Shown: positions 43,101-58,100 of the stretch, piece after piece
Layout of the letters: every line of letters starts with the position of its first letter
Position numbering within the stretch: the first letter of the stretch is position 1
DNA from: Dromaius novaehollandiae
Taxonomy: Eukaryota > Chordata > Aves > Casuariiformes > Dromaiidae
Reading direction: 5' to 3'
DNA: 64,000 nt
NCBI RefSeq assembly: GCF_036370855.1
Contig: NC_088102.1
Coordinates: 19,139,001 to 19,203,000, forward strand
Notes under the pieces: model-generated
Seen by the model: only the letters and a program-made list of their open reading frames with translations
What the model was told of the DNA's origin: nothing
The model's database searches: none
Position numbers and translations under genes: made by a program

Positions 43101-46100
43101 TACCGTGGTAGACACTGCAGCTTCTTTGTTTTCTGCCTTTGATTATCTTATTGATGAAGTGCTTACAGGAAAAATATTAGGTATTTATCACAGTTTCCAC
43201 ATGGAGAGGATATTTTTCTTTTCTTACCTAGCCTTCCAAAGTGCAAGGGGCAAATGATGCAGAACAGAGTGAAGTCTGTAAACTGCAAAATATCATTAAG
43301 GTAAGATGACAACTTTGACAAGCCAGTCCTCTCTTATCCTTTATTCTTGAAGGTTTAGTTACAGCAAGACTTTCATGAATAAAGTTTAAAATATTTACAG
43401 CACTGGTACTTACATTTCTTCTATTAAATAATGGGGGGGGCACTGAATTGTACTGCTGGCTGAAATGGTGCTGTGCCCTGTCAACATGATCTGATTTGCT
43501 TTGAAATCTAGGGGAGAGGGTGTTTATGTAACTTGCTGAATATAGTACTTAAGCTTAAAAGGGTGATGTTAGCGTTTGTAGGGGCAGTTAATGTTCAGAA
43601 GTAGTTGATGACTTGTGATAATGAATTTTAGATGCTCAAAATACTTTTTTTTTTACCTACATTCTCAGAAATACCTTGGCCCTTTTTTAATTGAAGAAAC
43701 AAATACAGATTTGCATGTCATACTTGAAGGTTACTAAATATATGTCCTGCTATATCCACTTCCTATGACTTAAAGTCTATAGAGATTATAATTTTAATAC
43801 TTACTATTGTGAACATACTGTTTTTAAAGGAATATCTTTTTAAATGTTAAAAAAAAAAAACAAGAAACAACCTCTTCTATGAGAAATACTTTAATTTTAC
43901 TGGGAAAAGTTTTTGTTTCTTTTGTATTGTTTCTTGCTTAAGGTTGTGTACTATATTTTAACATTCTGTTTATCTAACAATATTTTTAGGAACTCAAACA
44001 GAATTTAAGTCAAGGAATAGATGAACATCAGCATGAGCTTTCGGTGTTGCAGGATGCACACAGACAAAAGCTAGTAGAGATAAGTCGTCGACATCGAGAA
44101 GAGCTGAGTGAATATGAGGAACGAATTGAAGAACTTGAGAATCAGTTACAGCAAGGTGTATATTACCACATGCACTTTTTTGATGCTATTTTCTGATTTA
44201 ATGTGCAGTGAGTTCTGGTTAAAGCATAAAACAGGTATATAATAAACAGTGTGATACATGTCAAATACTTATTTAGAAATCTGAATTTAAACTTTAGTTC
44301 AGCTTTATGCTTCAGACACATGGCCTGATATCTTATGTGCACTGTGCTTGGGTTGAACACTGGAATGATAGCATTTCAGTTTCTAACGTCTGTCGATTTA
44401 GACGGTCATTTTCTTTGTATCAAATTTTACGCTCTCAATTCTACACTTCCTGTTTTTTAGCTGAATGTAGAAGTGGAAGAGATGTGCAGTGCTGAAGATG
44501 AGAACATTTCAGCACAAAAATAGTTTTGTTGAGAAGCAATACGTACCAGTTCGGTTCCTTGATTGAAGCTCATGGGTTGCAGTAAGGACCATGCATGTAC
44601 CTATGGCATGGCTAGATTGTAGGAGAAGCACAGTAATTGTCATAAGAAGCTTTCCATTGTGTCACGCAAGTCCTTCACATTACATAAAAATACATAGGCT
44701 TGTCAATTAGGTCTCTTTTAGGGATTTCTTTGCACAAATGCATACCTTAAAAAAACCAAAAAGCTAAGTACCTGTGAGTCTGCATTTTATGGTGTGTTAA
44801 AACTCAGATTTCTAAATAGTGTATATTCTCCTTTTGGAAAGAGAGACCAATAAAGACAGGATTTTCTGCTTGGAAAGAAAGGAAATATTTTTGCAGCCTC
44901 TTAAGTTCTAAAGTAGTACTGACAGGAAATTTATTTCTTAAAATTAGATGGCTGATAGGATATAACCTGACTTTTAAGTACACTGTATGTCTATCAGCAG
45001 GGCTCATTTAGCAAAACAAAGGGAGGAATCCCATATCTCTTGCTTTACAAGTCATCACAAAATAAATACTGTTTACAGCTTTTGAAGTATTAGAATATTT
45101 CACTGTATTTTCATTTTGGTTGTCTTGTATTTGAGAACATCATAATATAGGTTGTAGAAATTCCTGTTTGAACTTGCACTTGAATTCACAAGCAGCGTTG
45201 TTTTCATTTAACTTTTTTCTTTACATTTTTGATTCTGCCTTTTTGTACTCTGACAATTGCATTGTAAGGATTGTACGAAGCTATGAATGTTGTTATAGTA
45301 GGGTGCATCTGTAAAAAATATAATTTCTGCAAAATGAGATCATTAGGTGGAAAAAAAATTATGCGTTATCTAACAAAAGAGATTATCAAGTAAGCTTTAG
45401 TCCTTGCAGGCACCTGAAACTGATAGGAGATGCAATCTTGAATTTTTAAGATCTACTAGCAAAAATGCATTGCATATGCAAAGTATTACACACTGACAGC
45501 CATTCAGCAACCCTTTAAAATCAAATGAAATTATATTAAATAAATAGTGATTTTTGCATCAAGGTGGATTAGCTCTTTTTTGGTAAATTAATCTTAGGAA
45601 ATTGAGGAATTTCTTATCCAGATAAATTAGCTTCTGTCACCTTCCCCACATTTCCTGATCAAGCATATTTTAATTCAGACTTGATCATCCTGTGTCTTGT
45701 AACTCCCACCTTTCAAAACTGTTTTGAGCCAGGGATGTGTAAGTATTTGAAGAGCTGTTTATCAGATCACTCATATGTATGGCACTACCTCAAGTGTTAA
45801 TAAGTCTTTTGTATGTGATAATCATATCTCCGTTTTAGACTATCTCCTTCTGTCAGGACAAGAGTAGGAAAAGGAGACTTTTGGGTAAAAGATCTGCAGA
45901 GCTGGTATTGGTTAGTATTGGAAACTTAATCTTTCTTGCTTTTCAGGTGGTTTAAGCACTGATGCTACAGATGATTCTAAAATTAGTGAACAGAAAAAGA
46001 ATACTCAGACTCTAGATGCTGGAAAAGCAGAAGACCTGCAGATTATAAAGGACCTAGAGGATGAAATACAAAAATTAAATCACAAACTGTCTTCTGCCAA

Positions 46101-49100
46101 AGAAAAAGAAAAAAATCTGCTGAAAGAGCAAGAATTGATTAAGATAGAAAAAATCCAAGTAACGCAAGAGTATGAAAGTCTAAAATCTGATTTTAGTGAG
46201 CTTCAAAGTTCTGTTGCAGAGCAGGATGCTCTCTTGAAAGAACAGGAGAAGAAGTTCCCATCAAAGACATCACTACTTCCAGAAGATGTCATCAGACTAC
46301 AGCAAGCCCTGTTAGGTATGAGGAGTGTGTATGTGTGTGTGTGAATCATATCCTCACAGGTTTCCACTGAACAATCATATCCTCACAGGTTTCCACTCTT
46401 AGTGCTCAGAATTTATTTTTAAAGGTTGTAGCTGCAAACTGCTGTTTTAGCAAGGGGTTGACTACTGAGGTGAGGGCAGCAGAAAAGAAAACATAATTAG
46501 GACTAGCAGGATGATTGTAGGGTTTCTGATTAGCTAAGTAAATGTGTCTGCCAACTGTTTGCTAGGATTTTTCTTTCTTTAAATGTCAATATGACTGAAT
46601 AGAATAGAAGTTGTTTCTTTAAATTATAAAAGTACATTTTTTGTGTGCAAAGGCAGTCTGATGCTAGTATCTTCTTCTTTAGAGACAGTGCAATATATGT
46701 TTTACAAGTATATCTATATGTAGAACATCTTTTAATATTGCGTAACTAATATACTGTAGTACCAAAGTCCTTCTAATGTGGATTCAATTGTAAAAATAGT
46801 GCTGTACTTTGTGGTCGTCATTGATGGTACATATGAATCTTTTACAGCATTGACACTTAAACAAATATAAACCGTCACAAAACACTGTGAAACTCTTCTT
46901 TCTTCAAGAAGAAGATGGGAGAATTATTTGTTTTTTGTTGTTGTTGTTTTGGAAGTAGCACATTAATTTTTTTTGTTTTCCCTTATAGAAGCAGAAAAGG
47001 AAATAGCAAGACTTTCAAGTTTAAATCAGGTAAAACAATTTGAAAATTATGTCAACAGAAAATTTGTAACAATAACTCATGGGAAAACACGTTCTTGGCA
47101 CTGTAAATTTTTTGAAGCTTTCATGCTTCTATATAAGTAATCTTGTAATCAAGGAAATAATTTTAGATTAATTTTATAATTACATATGGAGGTAATGGAA
47201 ATAATGTATTTTGATCTGTGAAACCCCACAGCCTACTGTGTTAAAGGAAACTAATGGTGTTCCTCATACCACATTATGTAAGCTGCTGTAATGTATGGTT
47301 CTACAGTATTAATTGGACGTAGACTTGAATTACTAGATAGATAATACTTTAGATACTATAAAGCTATGTTCATATCATGTATGTGTTTATTATTCCATGT
47401 TCCTTTGCAGGTAAATATTTACTAATACAGCCTGTGCTATTTAAATACTTTGAATCCTCATCTGAAGTATGTCACTGTCTAAATACTGATTGTGTGGTTT
47501 TTTTATAGACTGACAGTTTCATTGGTATGGGGAAGGATGTTCAGGCATTTATGCTAGATCTACCGGTTCTTAAAGAGGAGAATTTAAAGCTGAGAAAAGA
47601 GAAGGTATGTATGTTAGTTTTTCTGGACTGTGTTTAAATATTTCATGCAATATAGGCAAAGCATTAAAATATTCTGAAACCTATACCAAAAATAATACTG
47701 TTTTATTTTTATTCTAAGTGTAGTTGGTATTAGCTGATTATTGCAGTTGGGTAAACACTTCAGTCAAGTATAACATCTCAACATACAACTGTTTTAAGGT
47801 CCTTCTGACTTTTATTATTACATGCCTTTCAGTTAAGGATTTCATTCTTGTTTTTAATTACTTGAAAGTGTATTCGCTTGACCTGCTGAAAGGGAAAATT
47901 CAGCAATTTTTAATGTGATGTGGCATTGTGAAATATTTGTTGTTTATTTGATGGAATACTGCATTTCAGAAGCTATATTTTACATAAGATAAATTTATTT
48001 CATTTACCATTTCATAGAATTGATCCTTCTTCTGCTAAGTATTCTGGATTAGTTCATTACATTATAATCGAGGACTTCAGAAGCACTAACATCGAATGGT
48101 ATTCTGTAAAATCTGTCATTATTTTTCACCTCTTCTCTCAGTCTATGTAACCATGTTTCTGTGTAGACACTGTCATCAGTTCTAAACATTTTTTTCTTTC
48201 TTGCAATGCTGTAATAATACATTCCATCTTGCTGATTAAATTAAGCCTGCGTGGAACGTTGGCTTAGCTTCTGGCAGGGTTGACTCAGTCCCTCATAAAC
48301 CCTGGGCTGATAGGTTTGGCTTAGTTTATTTTGTATCCAGGAATATTTTTGAGCTGAGGTCTTCTGAGGTTTGCATGAATTCAAGTATTCCCATGGCATT
48401 TTTCATAAGAATGTTCTTCAGGTGTTCTTGGTTAAAACTCCCCCTCTCGTCATGCAGCATAGTGTGTGTTTAGGGTGTCCCCAAGAGATGTAGATGTGAC
48501 AGCTGGGGATCTGCACCTCAGAGGTGGATGCAACTTCACTTGTCAGGTCATAGCTTTCTTCTGTGCAGAAGCTTGTAAATTGCACTGCTAACCTTTGTGA
48601 TGAGGAAGTCATTGTGTATGTATGGATGTTGGAGACAGAGACTTCACAGTGAAGAATATTTAACTGGGATGATAGTCATGTAGGCCTAAGGGTTCTGATA
48701 TGAAAAATGACTGCTTTGCTTTTACTGCTTAAGAAGAAAGAAACCATCTGAAATCTAAACATTTTATAAGTTTCAGCAAGCCAAATTAACATTTAGAATT
48801 TTTTTGTTTAACTTAAGGAGGAACTTCAGAAGGAACTGACAAATGCACAACATAAAACTGAGAATATTCTTTCTACATGTACTGAGGATCAGAATTCAGA
48901 ATTAAGTCAGTTAAGGCAAGATTTGGAAAGAAAAGAGCAAGAGTTAAATGAAAGTATTGCTGAAAGAGAAACCTTAATAGCAGAGTTGGAAGAACTGGAC
49001 AAGCAAAATCAAGAAGCTACTCAGGTAAAAAATATTGCAATTAATTATTAAACTGGTAAAACAGATGTTTAGGGGTCTTTTTTGTTGTCTTTTAAATTGA

Positions 49101-52100
49101 GCTTTGCATGTGCATATCAGGGATATATAAGTTATCCTGTGTGGCAATAAAATAATCGCAGGACCAGTGGTTCACCTTATTCCCTGCCCTGCCGAAAGAG
49201 AGTCTGATGCAAAATTCTGAAGTGCAACAAAGCCATTTATTACTGGCAAACAAATAATGTTAGATGCCCATAATGAATGTTTCTTTTCTATGTCCTGTCC
49301 AATAGAAATTATTTTTTTTTCTTGCAAGACTTCTAGCTGTTTTTATCCTGCTAACATTTTGACCTCTGCCTTATGACAGTACGCATGACACACATCGTCT
49401 TTACCTTTTGTCAAGTTTAATTTTGTTGAGTAGTTTAGCTACTTTGTTACAAGTTCTTCATACTATGAACATTTGTGGAACAAAGGAGATAACCGATAAT
49501 ATCTAATCAAAATGGAATGTTGGTCACTTGTCGCTGCCTTAATACAACTGATTATTAAACATATAATTGGAAGCCATGTTTTTCCAATATTGTTTACTTT
49601 GTGGAATTAAACATTTAAAATACTTTTTTATCAAGTGAATCCCTGAAATTGTGTTTAAAAAATAAGCTCAAGGAAGAAATTTAAAATAGAATATGCATTC
49701 AGTTGAGTCACTTGTTATTTGGAGTTAGTGCCTGACTGTTTTTAAGTAATGGATATTTACTGCATAATAGCTTTAATTGCCCTGACAAATGTTGACACGT
49801 AACTTCTTTCTGTGTTTCTTGGTTTGGGTGGTTGGGGTTTTTTGGGGGGTGGAAGTGATAGTGTTTTTTAGTGAAATGCAGTCTGTTCATGTTTGATGTT
49901 TGTTTTTAACTCATTTGGCAATGATTACTTGATATTACTTGCCAGTGTTTTTTTTTAAGTAAGGAACTTTTTGTTTTCACTCAAATTTTTTGTTGTCCAA
50001 AGGATAAAATAAATGAAGTCTGTTCTGCTGATCCTTCTTCTCTCCTAATGAATTCTTGTTTGTGTTTACTTTAGCATATGATTACACTGAAAGAACAGCT
50101 GTCAAAACAACATACAGAAACTGATAGTGCCATGAAACAGCTGAAATGTGACATAGATTTTGAAAGACAGAAGGTATCAAAACTAGAAATGGAGAAGATG
50201 GAAACTGTTAAGGAGTTAAATAGTCATAAAGAAAAACTGAGCCAATGTTCATATGCTCTTAATGATTTGCATGTAAGTAAACAGCAGCTTCAAGATAATA
50301 TTAAAGATCTGCAGGAACAGTTAAGGAAAGCCCAGGACTGTAATTTGCATAATAAAAAAGAAATTACAGAGTTGCAGCAGAGACTAAAAGAAAGAGAGGA
50401 GGAACTTTCTGTATCCTTGAGCAAGTTAAGAGAAAAAAAGAATCAGGAATCTAACTACAGTTGTCAAGATCTGATTCTTAAAGAGAGAGAAGCAGAAATT
50501 GCAAAACTACAGAATGACATTTCAGAATATAAACAACTAAATGAAAACTTGGAGAAATCTGTGTCTGACCTCAAACTAGAAAATGGAAAGTTGATAGCAG
50601 CTGGTGAAGAACTGAAACAGCAGCTAAGTGATTCTGTTTCTGAGAAGAATAAAGTGTCATTAGAAAAAAACACTGTCACAGAGGCTTTGAAAATGGAAAA
50701 AAGACAACTGGAAACTGAACTAAACCAGACTGAAAAAAGGCTATTGGAACAAGCACGCAAGTATGAGCAGACTATTGAGGAATTATCAAATGCACGTAGT
50801 ATGGATACCACTGCATTGCAGCTTGAACATGAGCGCTTAGTTAAACTCAATCAAGAGAAAGACTTTAAGATTGCAGAACTCAAAAGGAACGTCGAGCAGA
50901 TGGAAGCTGACCACCAAGAAACAAAAGAGATGTTGACTACCAGTTTAGGAGGACAGAAGCAGTTGACAGAACTCATGAAAGAAAAAGAGGTATTTATTGA
51001 AAAATTAAAAAATCGAGCCTTTCAGGTGCAACAGGAACTTGAGGAATATATTAAAGATTCAAAAAAGCAGGATATCTTAAAACAGAATTTAGAGGAAAAA
51101 GACAAAAGTCTTGCAGTTATGAAGGAAGAAAATAATCATTTAAAAGAAGAAATCGAACGTCTTAAGGATCAGCAAAGTAGATCTCTACCTGTAGTTGAGC
51201 CTAAAACTCTAGATATAATTATTGAACTTGAAAGTGAGGTAACACAGTTGAAAGTGATAAAGAATAATCTTGAAGAGGAGATAGAAGTTCTCAAAAAAAC
51301 AATAGAAGATCAGAATCAAAAAACAGTACAACTTCAGCAGTCTTTGCAGGAACAAAAAAAAGAAATAGATGAGTCTAAATTTCAGCGTGAACAAATGAAT
51401 GTCACGCATGAAAGACTTTCCTTGGAGAAAGATGAGGAAATAAAAAACTTACAGAAAACAATTGAACAAATTAAATCTCAGTTGCACAAAGAGAGACAGG
51501 TTATTCAGACTGATTCCTCTGATCTCTTTCAGGAAACCAAAGTTCAGACACTTAACGGAGAAAATGGAAATGAAAAACACGATTTATCTAAAGCTGAAAT
51601 TGAAAGACTGGTAAAAGGTATCAAAGAAAGGGAGATGGAGATTAAGCTTTTAAACGAAAAGAATGTTTCTCTAAGTCAACAAATTGATCAGTTATCCAAA
51701 GATGAAGTTGGCAAACTCACTCAAATAATTCAAGAGAAAGACTTAGAAATACAAGCTCTCAATGCTAGAGTTTCCTCAGCTTCCTATAGGCAGGATGTTC
51801 TTTGTCTTCAGCAGCAGCTGCAAGCTTATGTCATGGAAAGAGAACAAGTACTAGCAGTTCTAAGTGAAAAGACAAGAGAGAACAGTCAGTTGAAAACGGA
51901 GTACCATAAGATCATGGATATGGTAGCTGCTAAAGAAGCAGCTTTGGTAAGGTTGCAAGAAGAGAATCAAAAGTTATCCAGTAGATTTGAAAATAGCAGT
52001 CAAGACATGTTTAGGGAAACTATTCAGAATTTATCCCGTATCATTCGAGAAAAAGATATTGAAATAGATGCCCTAAGTCAAAAATGTCAAACCTTACTGA

Positions 52101-55100
52101 CTGTCTTGCAGACATCCAGTACAGGTGCTGAAAACGGGTCGGGAGGTGTTAACAGTAACCAGTTTGAGGAACTTTTACAAGAACGTGATAAATTAAAACA
52201 ACAAGTAAAGAAGATGGAAGAGTGGAAGCAACAGGTACTGACCACAGTTCAGAATATGCAGCATGAGTCAGCTCACCTCCAAGAAGAGCTACACAAGCTT
52301 CAAGCACAAATTTCAGTTGAAAGTGATAGTAATTCGAAGTTGCAGGTAGATTATAATGGCTTGATTCAGAGCTATGAACAGAATGAGAAAAAGCTGAAAA
52401 GTTTTAGCGAGGAGTTGGCACAAGTTCAACACAGCATAGGACAGCTCCATAACACCAAGGATCTCCTCCTGGGAAAACTTGATTTGGTAACACCTTCTGT
52501 TGCAGTAGCTTCTTCCGTTGTTTCACAGCCTTCAGGCATTCAACACAGTACTCCTGAAGTACTCAGTGATGAATCTAAACTCCTTCAGAAGGAACTGGAA
52601 CAACTGAAAAAAAAGTTGCAAGAAAAAGATGTAACTATTAGGACTCTCCAGGAAAACAATCAACGATTATCCGATTCTGTGGCTACAGCATCAGAGTTTG
52701 AGAGAAAGAGTCAAGAAGAAACTGATTCAGAAATGAGGCAGATCAAAGAAAAACACGATATCTTACAGAAGTCACTTAGGGAAAAGGACATACTGATTAA
52801 ATCTAAAAGTGATCAGTTACTTTCTGTGAGTGAAAATCTTAGCAACAAAGAAAATGAAAATGAGCTTTTAAAACAAGCTGTGACTAATCTTAAAGAAAGA
52901 AATCTAATTTTAGAAATGGATATTCGAAAACTGAAAGAAGAAAATGAAAAAATAGTTGCAAGGTGTAGGGAAAAAGAAACAGAATTCCGAGCACTTCAGG
53001 AGACTAATATGCAGTTTTCAATGATGCTGAAAGAGAGAGAATTTGAATCACACTCAATGAAAGAAAAAGCTCTTGCTTTTGAAAAACTGTTGAAAGAAAA
53101 AGAACAGGTATGTGTGTTCTTATTTATGAATATCTTTTTAAATGAGTCACATGGTAGTAAATTTTCATGTATATGTAGCTGTCAAGTATTTGCCAAAAAT
53201 CAGTTTCTCATTCTCCATTGTATTACACTAAAACAAAAATCCTCCCACTGCAAAGTTAAGAAATGAAAATTCAGCAGGTGTATGATTTAAAAATTTTGCA
53301 GCCATAAACGGCATTTCTCATTCATTTGGGAAATGCTTATTTACTGAAGAGCTACTTAATATTTTGCTTTGACCCTGTTGTTCAGTAAGTACCCCACACT
53401 ATTTTTAGTGTTGTGTATTTTAGTGTGTGTTGCTCAAATTTTGCAGAGGCCAGCAGAACTAATTTCCTGATATGCTTTCTTCTAGTACCTGTCATTTCCA
53501 TGTGATTGCTTTACGACATCCCTGTGAGGGATGTTGCTTCACAACATTTGTCTCTGTGAGATGAATGGGTTCATATACCTTCATTTTATGGTTGGAGAAA
53601 CTCCACTGCAAAAACTATGGGACAAACTAAATTAATGGATTCTTTCTACAATTTGACATTTGGAAGACTTGGGTTTGGGTTTTTTTGTTTGTTTTTTTTT
53701 TTCAAAGCATATGTTCTGAGAAAAGTTGTGGTGGCTTATTAATTACTGGGTATAATTTGATTAAGATCCATTTTAGAAGAGCAAAGAAGTATGTGGCATC
53801 ATGATACTCATATAGGTGAACAGCAAATTTTATGAACTGCAGCTACTTGAGTTAATGAAGTGACATGTGAATCACCATTCTCTTTGAGAATTAGGAGCTA
53901 AGTACAAGCGCAAAAGTTTTTCTATAGATTTGGCAAATACTTGAGGCCAGAACTTCAGGGTTTAGCTATTTTGGTATGCCTTGTAGGCTCTGAAGGTGAA
54001 TGTGGACACTGCATTATGGACACAATGTTTTCTGGTCATAACTTCCAAACAGGTCTTTTTCTTTTTTCTCTGTGCTCTGCTCTTTCTGTCCGGGTCCCCA
54101 TTCTGTTCATCTTGCTGGTTCTGTTTTGCATTCCTCAGTCTTCTCTTGCAGTTGTCCCCCTCCATACACAGTGTTTGTTTTCCCTATTGTTCTCACATCA
54201 GTCTTCAATGAGTTACAATGAGGAGAGCTTTATTGTCTTAAAGTACAGTTATGTTGTGAAAAATGGCTATAAATTATCATTAGGAGGTTGTGTTTTTCAG
54301 TCATGCCCATATAAAATGTAGTCATAATTTACAAATTCGTGCTGGATAGGTACTCTGAGTGTTGCATGTGTGTGGCCTGCAGAGCTTTCTGCTGGCAGCT
54401 TAGCCTTTCAGTTTTGCAAGCATGAAACATGTGGCTGGATATTCTTCTTGCACAAATCAGAGAACTTCCCATCATATGCACTGCATTGGTCATAGAAAAC
54501 TATGAAAAATAGTATTCAACTGTAGTTTTCTATTTTGTGTCTGTGTCAGAAGGCGTACTGCATGCGCAAAGCAGATCTTCAAAAAGGAAGTTATTTCATT
54601 GCAGTTCTACTGCCAGAAGAATTTTACTGTACTCAATTTGATTGATTAGTAAAAAAATTAAAAAATTGAGGCTTCTGAGTATTGGTGAAAACAAAGGTTG
54701 GTTCACTTTTTTCTTACATATTCAGTAATAATAGTTGCTTTCAAAACAGCTTATGAAACATGATAAAAAAGCAAGCTGAAAAGTTTCAAATAACTGAAAA
54801 TGCATCAGTTTATTTTGGAGGTGTACATGCGAATTTTAGTTAACTGACATATTCAAGCTTCTCCTTTATGTGTTAATGTAAAGTTGTAGCAAATTGCATA
54901 TAAATGATGAAATTATTTGTTGAAATTTGACATCTAAGCAGGTGGTGGACGTTGCCCTGATTCATTAAAGGCTAATCTTTTAGGGTGAGGTGGTCTTTTT
55001 ATCCTTGGGATTTCTTCATGTGTTCAGTCTCCTTAAGCTAGGACAAGCTGACTTTCCTAGGCTGCTGCTTCACATGTGCGTGGCCTAATAAGCATATCAC

Positions 55101-58100
55101 AGAGAATAGATTGCAAACATTGAGAAAAAATTGAAATTTTCAAGTATACAAGTGCCTGAAATGCAAAAGGCTGATAGATACCTGTTTGTTCACAGCAATC
55201 AGTTCAGATGGTGTATCTCTCTAGTGTCTTTAGGAATATCTTTTTGTTTGTTAACGTGTGAGTGAAATAACTTCAAAATAATATTTTTTCTGAATGTGTT
55301 TTTGTGCTATAGGGCTATGAGTACTGCCCCTTAGTACATCAGTATCATCTTTAGAGAAGTAAGTTTGTCTGGGCAGAGACTGCATCTCCTTTGGTAAAAC
55401 CATTTGTCACGTTTTAAATGCTTATTTGCTTCTTCAACAGGGCAAGACAGGGGAGCTGAATCAACTGTTAAATGAAGTTAAATCAATGCAGGAAAAAGCT
55501 GTTACTTTTCAGCAAGAGAGAGACCAAGTAATGGTGGCACTCAAACAGAAGCAAATGGAGAGCAGTGCCCTGCAAAGTGAGGTACAACACCAAATAACTT
55601 GCAAAAAATAAAAGAAAAATGAATGAGAAAATGCATATATAATATTTTGTTATATGAGTGATTTTTGGTAACACTAACTTATAAAAAGCACTTATCAATA
55701 TGTGCAACTTACTTCAAAGGAACTATTTTATTTTTGCTTACGTTACTTTTATGAGAGGTGTTACTACAAGCAGCTTAAGATCCGTTCTACACAGATGCAG
55801 CATTTGCGTGAGAAAGAGCAGCGCCTAAACCAGGAACTGGACAGGCTGCGTAATCACCTTTTAGAAATGGAGGACTCCTACACACGTGAAGCTTTAGCTG
55901 CAGAAGACAGAGAGGCCAAACTAAGAAAGAAAGTTTTGGTTTTGGAAGAAAAACTGGTGTCCTCATCTACTGCAGTGGAGAATGCCAGGTAGTCTTTTCA
56001 TCTGTCTAGCAGTGGCATTATCTGTAAAGATTACGGTTAGCTAGAGTGGTGCTGATGGCTTTATTTTATTGAATTAGAATTCTAGAAAGTGCTGAGCACT
56101 TGAGAAGAGAAAAAGATACAAACTGTTGTTATTCTAAATCAGGAAGGTGATTTGATATATTTGGCTAAAAGAATTTTTGTCCTTTTTGAAGCAGCTATAG
56201 AAATATCAGCTCTTCGACAGTGCTTAGAACCAGAAACAATAAAAACCCTGCAGCCTATCAATTTATTTGTCTGTCAAATGCATTAGATAGCATGGAAGAC
56301 AGACTTAATTGACTTTATAGTCAAGGCTTCATTCACTGTGAAAGAATCTTATACACTTGGATGCGCTTGTGATGCTTTGATTACTGCTTTTGAAACAATT
56401 ACACATCCTTATTTTATACCTAATAGCATAGACAGTGCACAACGCTGTACTTTTTTTAAACAAAGCAAAAATCATTGAGGTTCTCATGGGCAGCAGAATC
56501 TGGGAGACTGAAGCCATTTTTTTTCTACTTATCTGCCATAAACATATTTTTCAGCTAGGATAATGAAATCTGGAGAATTAAAATTACTCAATGCCTATCT
56601 TGACTTTGTTTTAGTTGCTTTAAGGAATGTTGGTTGCTTTGATCATAAGAATTCTTTTTCTATTTTATTACAGTTGTCCAAATGAACAAGTATTTTAATC
56701 AAAAAAAAAAAAAAAAAGTGTAGTGGCAATCTTCCTTTCTTTAAGTGCTGAAGATGCGTTTTGCTTATAACAGTCCCAACGAATAGATTTGAGATGAGCA
56801 GAAATTGCTGTATAAAATTGTGGGGGAAAAAAATGGAAGAGTTGGGAGGAGATTTCGTAAAAATATTCATTAGACTGTTTCTAAATTCTTCATCAAAAAT
56901 ACTTGTCAAATATCTTTCAACAGATACAGCCTATTTCCCACCTGGTATGCACTGTTGAAACAGACTCCTTAACACCGGAGTAAATCAGATTCATGATCTT
57001 TTTGTTTAATGGAGATATAAATGGGGTATTCATTCGTCATTATGGAGCAGGATATATTGACTTCTTAGACTGGCTTAAAAAGTAAAAATTGATAGAAATT
57101 AGCAAGCTGTGGGTTCTGTTTTTGTGCAAATATCTTTACAGTAAGCAATCCAAACAAAAATTATCTTTTCTTTTTGTAATGCACTTCAAGCAAAAGTGGT
57201 TCTTATTTGCTGATTGCTGAAATTACCAAACTTATTTAAAATGGGGTGGTGGTTTTTTATATGAAGAATCAGAAAAAATGTTTGCCTTCATTTTTATAAA
57301 TTGAGCTAAAATTAAAGGTAGGTTAATCTTGCTGCAGAATTTAAGTTTCTCTGTGATTATTTCTGCCAACTTCATAAAAAAATGTATTTGATTTTTATGA
57401 AGTCATCAAGCTAGTCTGCAGGTTGAGTCTCTGCAAGAGCAATTAAACCTGGTTTCCAAGCAGAGGGATGAAACTATGCTACAGCTGACCATCTCACAGG
57501 AGCAAGTGAAACAGTATGCATTATCACTGGCTAACCTGCAGATGGTACTAGAGCAATTCCAACAGGGTAAGTTTTGTCATGAAATACTGAAATTAAAGAT
57601 CGCAACAAGCGTTTTTCAGATGGGATAGTTATGGTATTTTGGTGCTTTTCAAATGTCAGTTACTTGGTTTTCTTTTAGATGGCTTGAATTTCAGAATCTT
57701 TCGTCTTTAAACCAAACTTTACTAAAATTCTGACTCCATGAAAACTAATGGTCAGTATCCCTTTTATGAGACTAGAATTTCACCTCTACCTCATTAAGTC
57801 TGCGTGTGATAATTCTGAGGTTTTACAACTGTATATCCCTAAACACAGAGAACTAAATATTATGAACTAAGAACTCTTGTAAATTTGTATTTTTTCTAAT
57901 CATTTAGAAGAAAAAGCCATGTATTCAGCAGAGCTAGAAAAACACCAAAAACAGACTTCAGAGTGGAAGAAAAAGGCTGAGAAGTTAGAAGAAAAAGTTG
58001 TATCATTGCAGGTGGGCTGTGAATAATACTCTGAAGTTGAATGCTAATTCTTTATCTTCTTTTCTTTTTTTAATACTCTGCTGAATGTTGTTATCTTAAG

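Larger units (their letters stand above)
39752..43989 (+). other. TRIP11 introns 2-5 (around exons 3-5)
   Basis: AT-rich non-coding DNA between the listed exons. A C-rich stretch (CCCCCTCCCCCTCCCC) lies near 42953-42968. Nothing else recognised. Confidence 0.8.

Noticed and set aside
50464-51409. Minus-strand open frames opposite TRIP11 exon 11
   Set aside because: Ser/Phe/Leu-rich mirror translations of Glu/Lys/Gln coiled-coil codons, not genes.
53941-54321. 126-codon open frame in TRIP11 intron 11
   Set aside because: Hydrophobic low-complexity translation from T-rich intron sequence, no splice or promoter context, no family resemblance.
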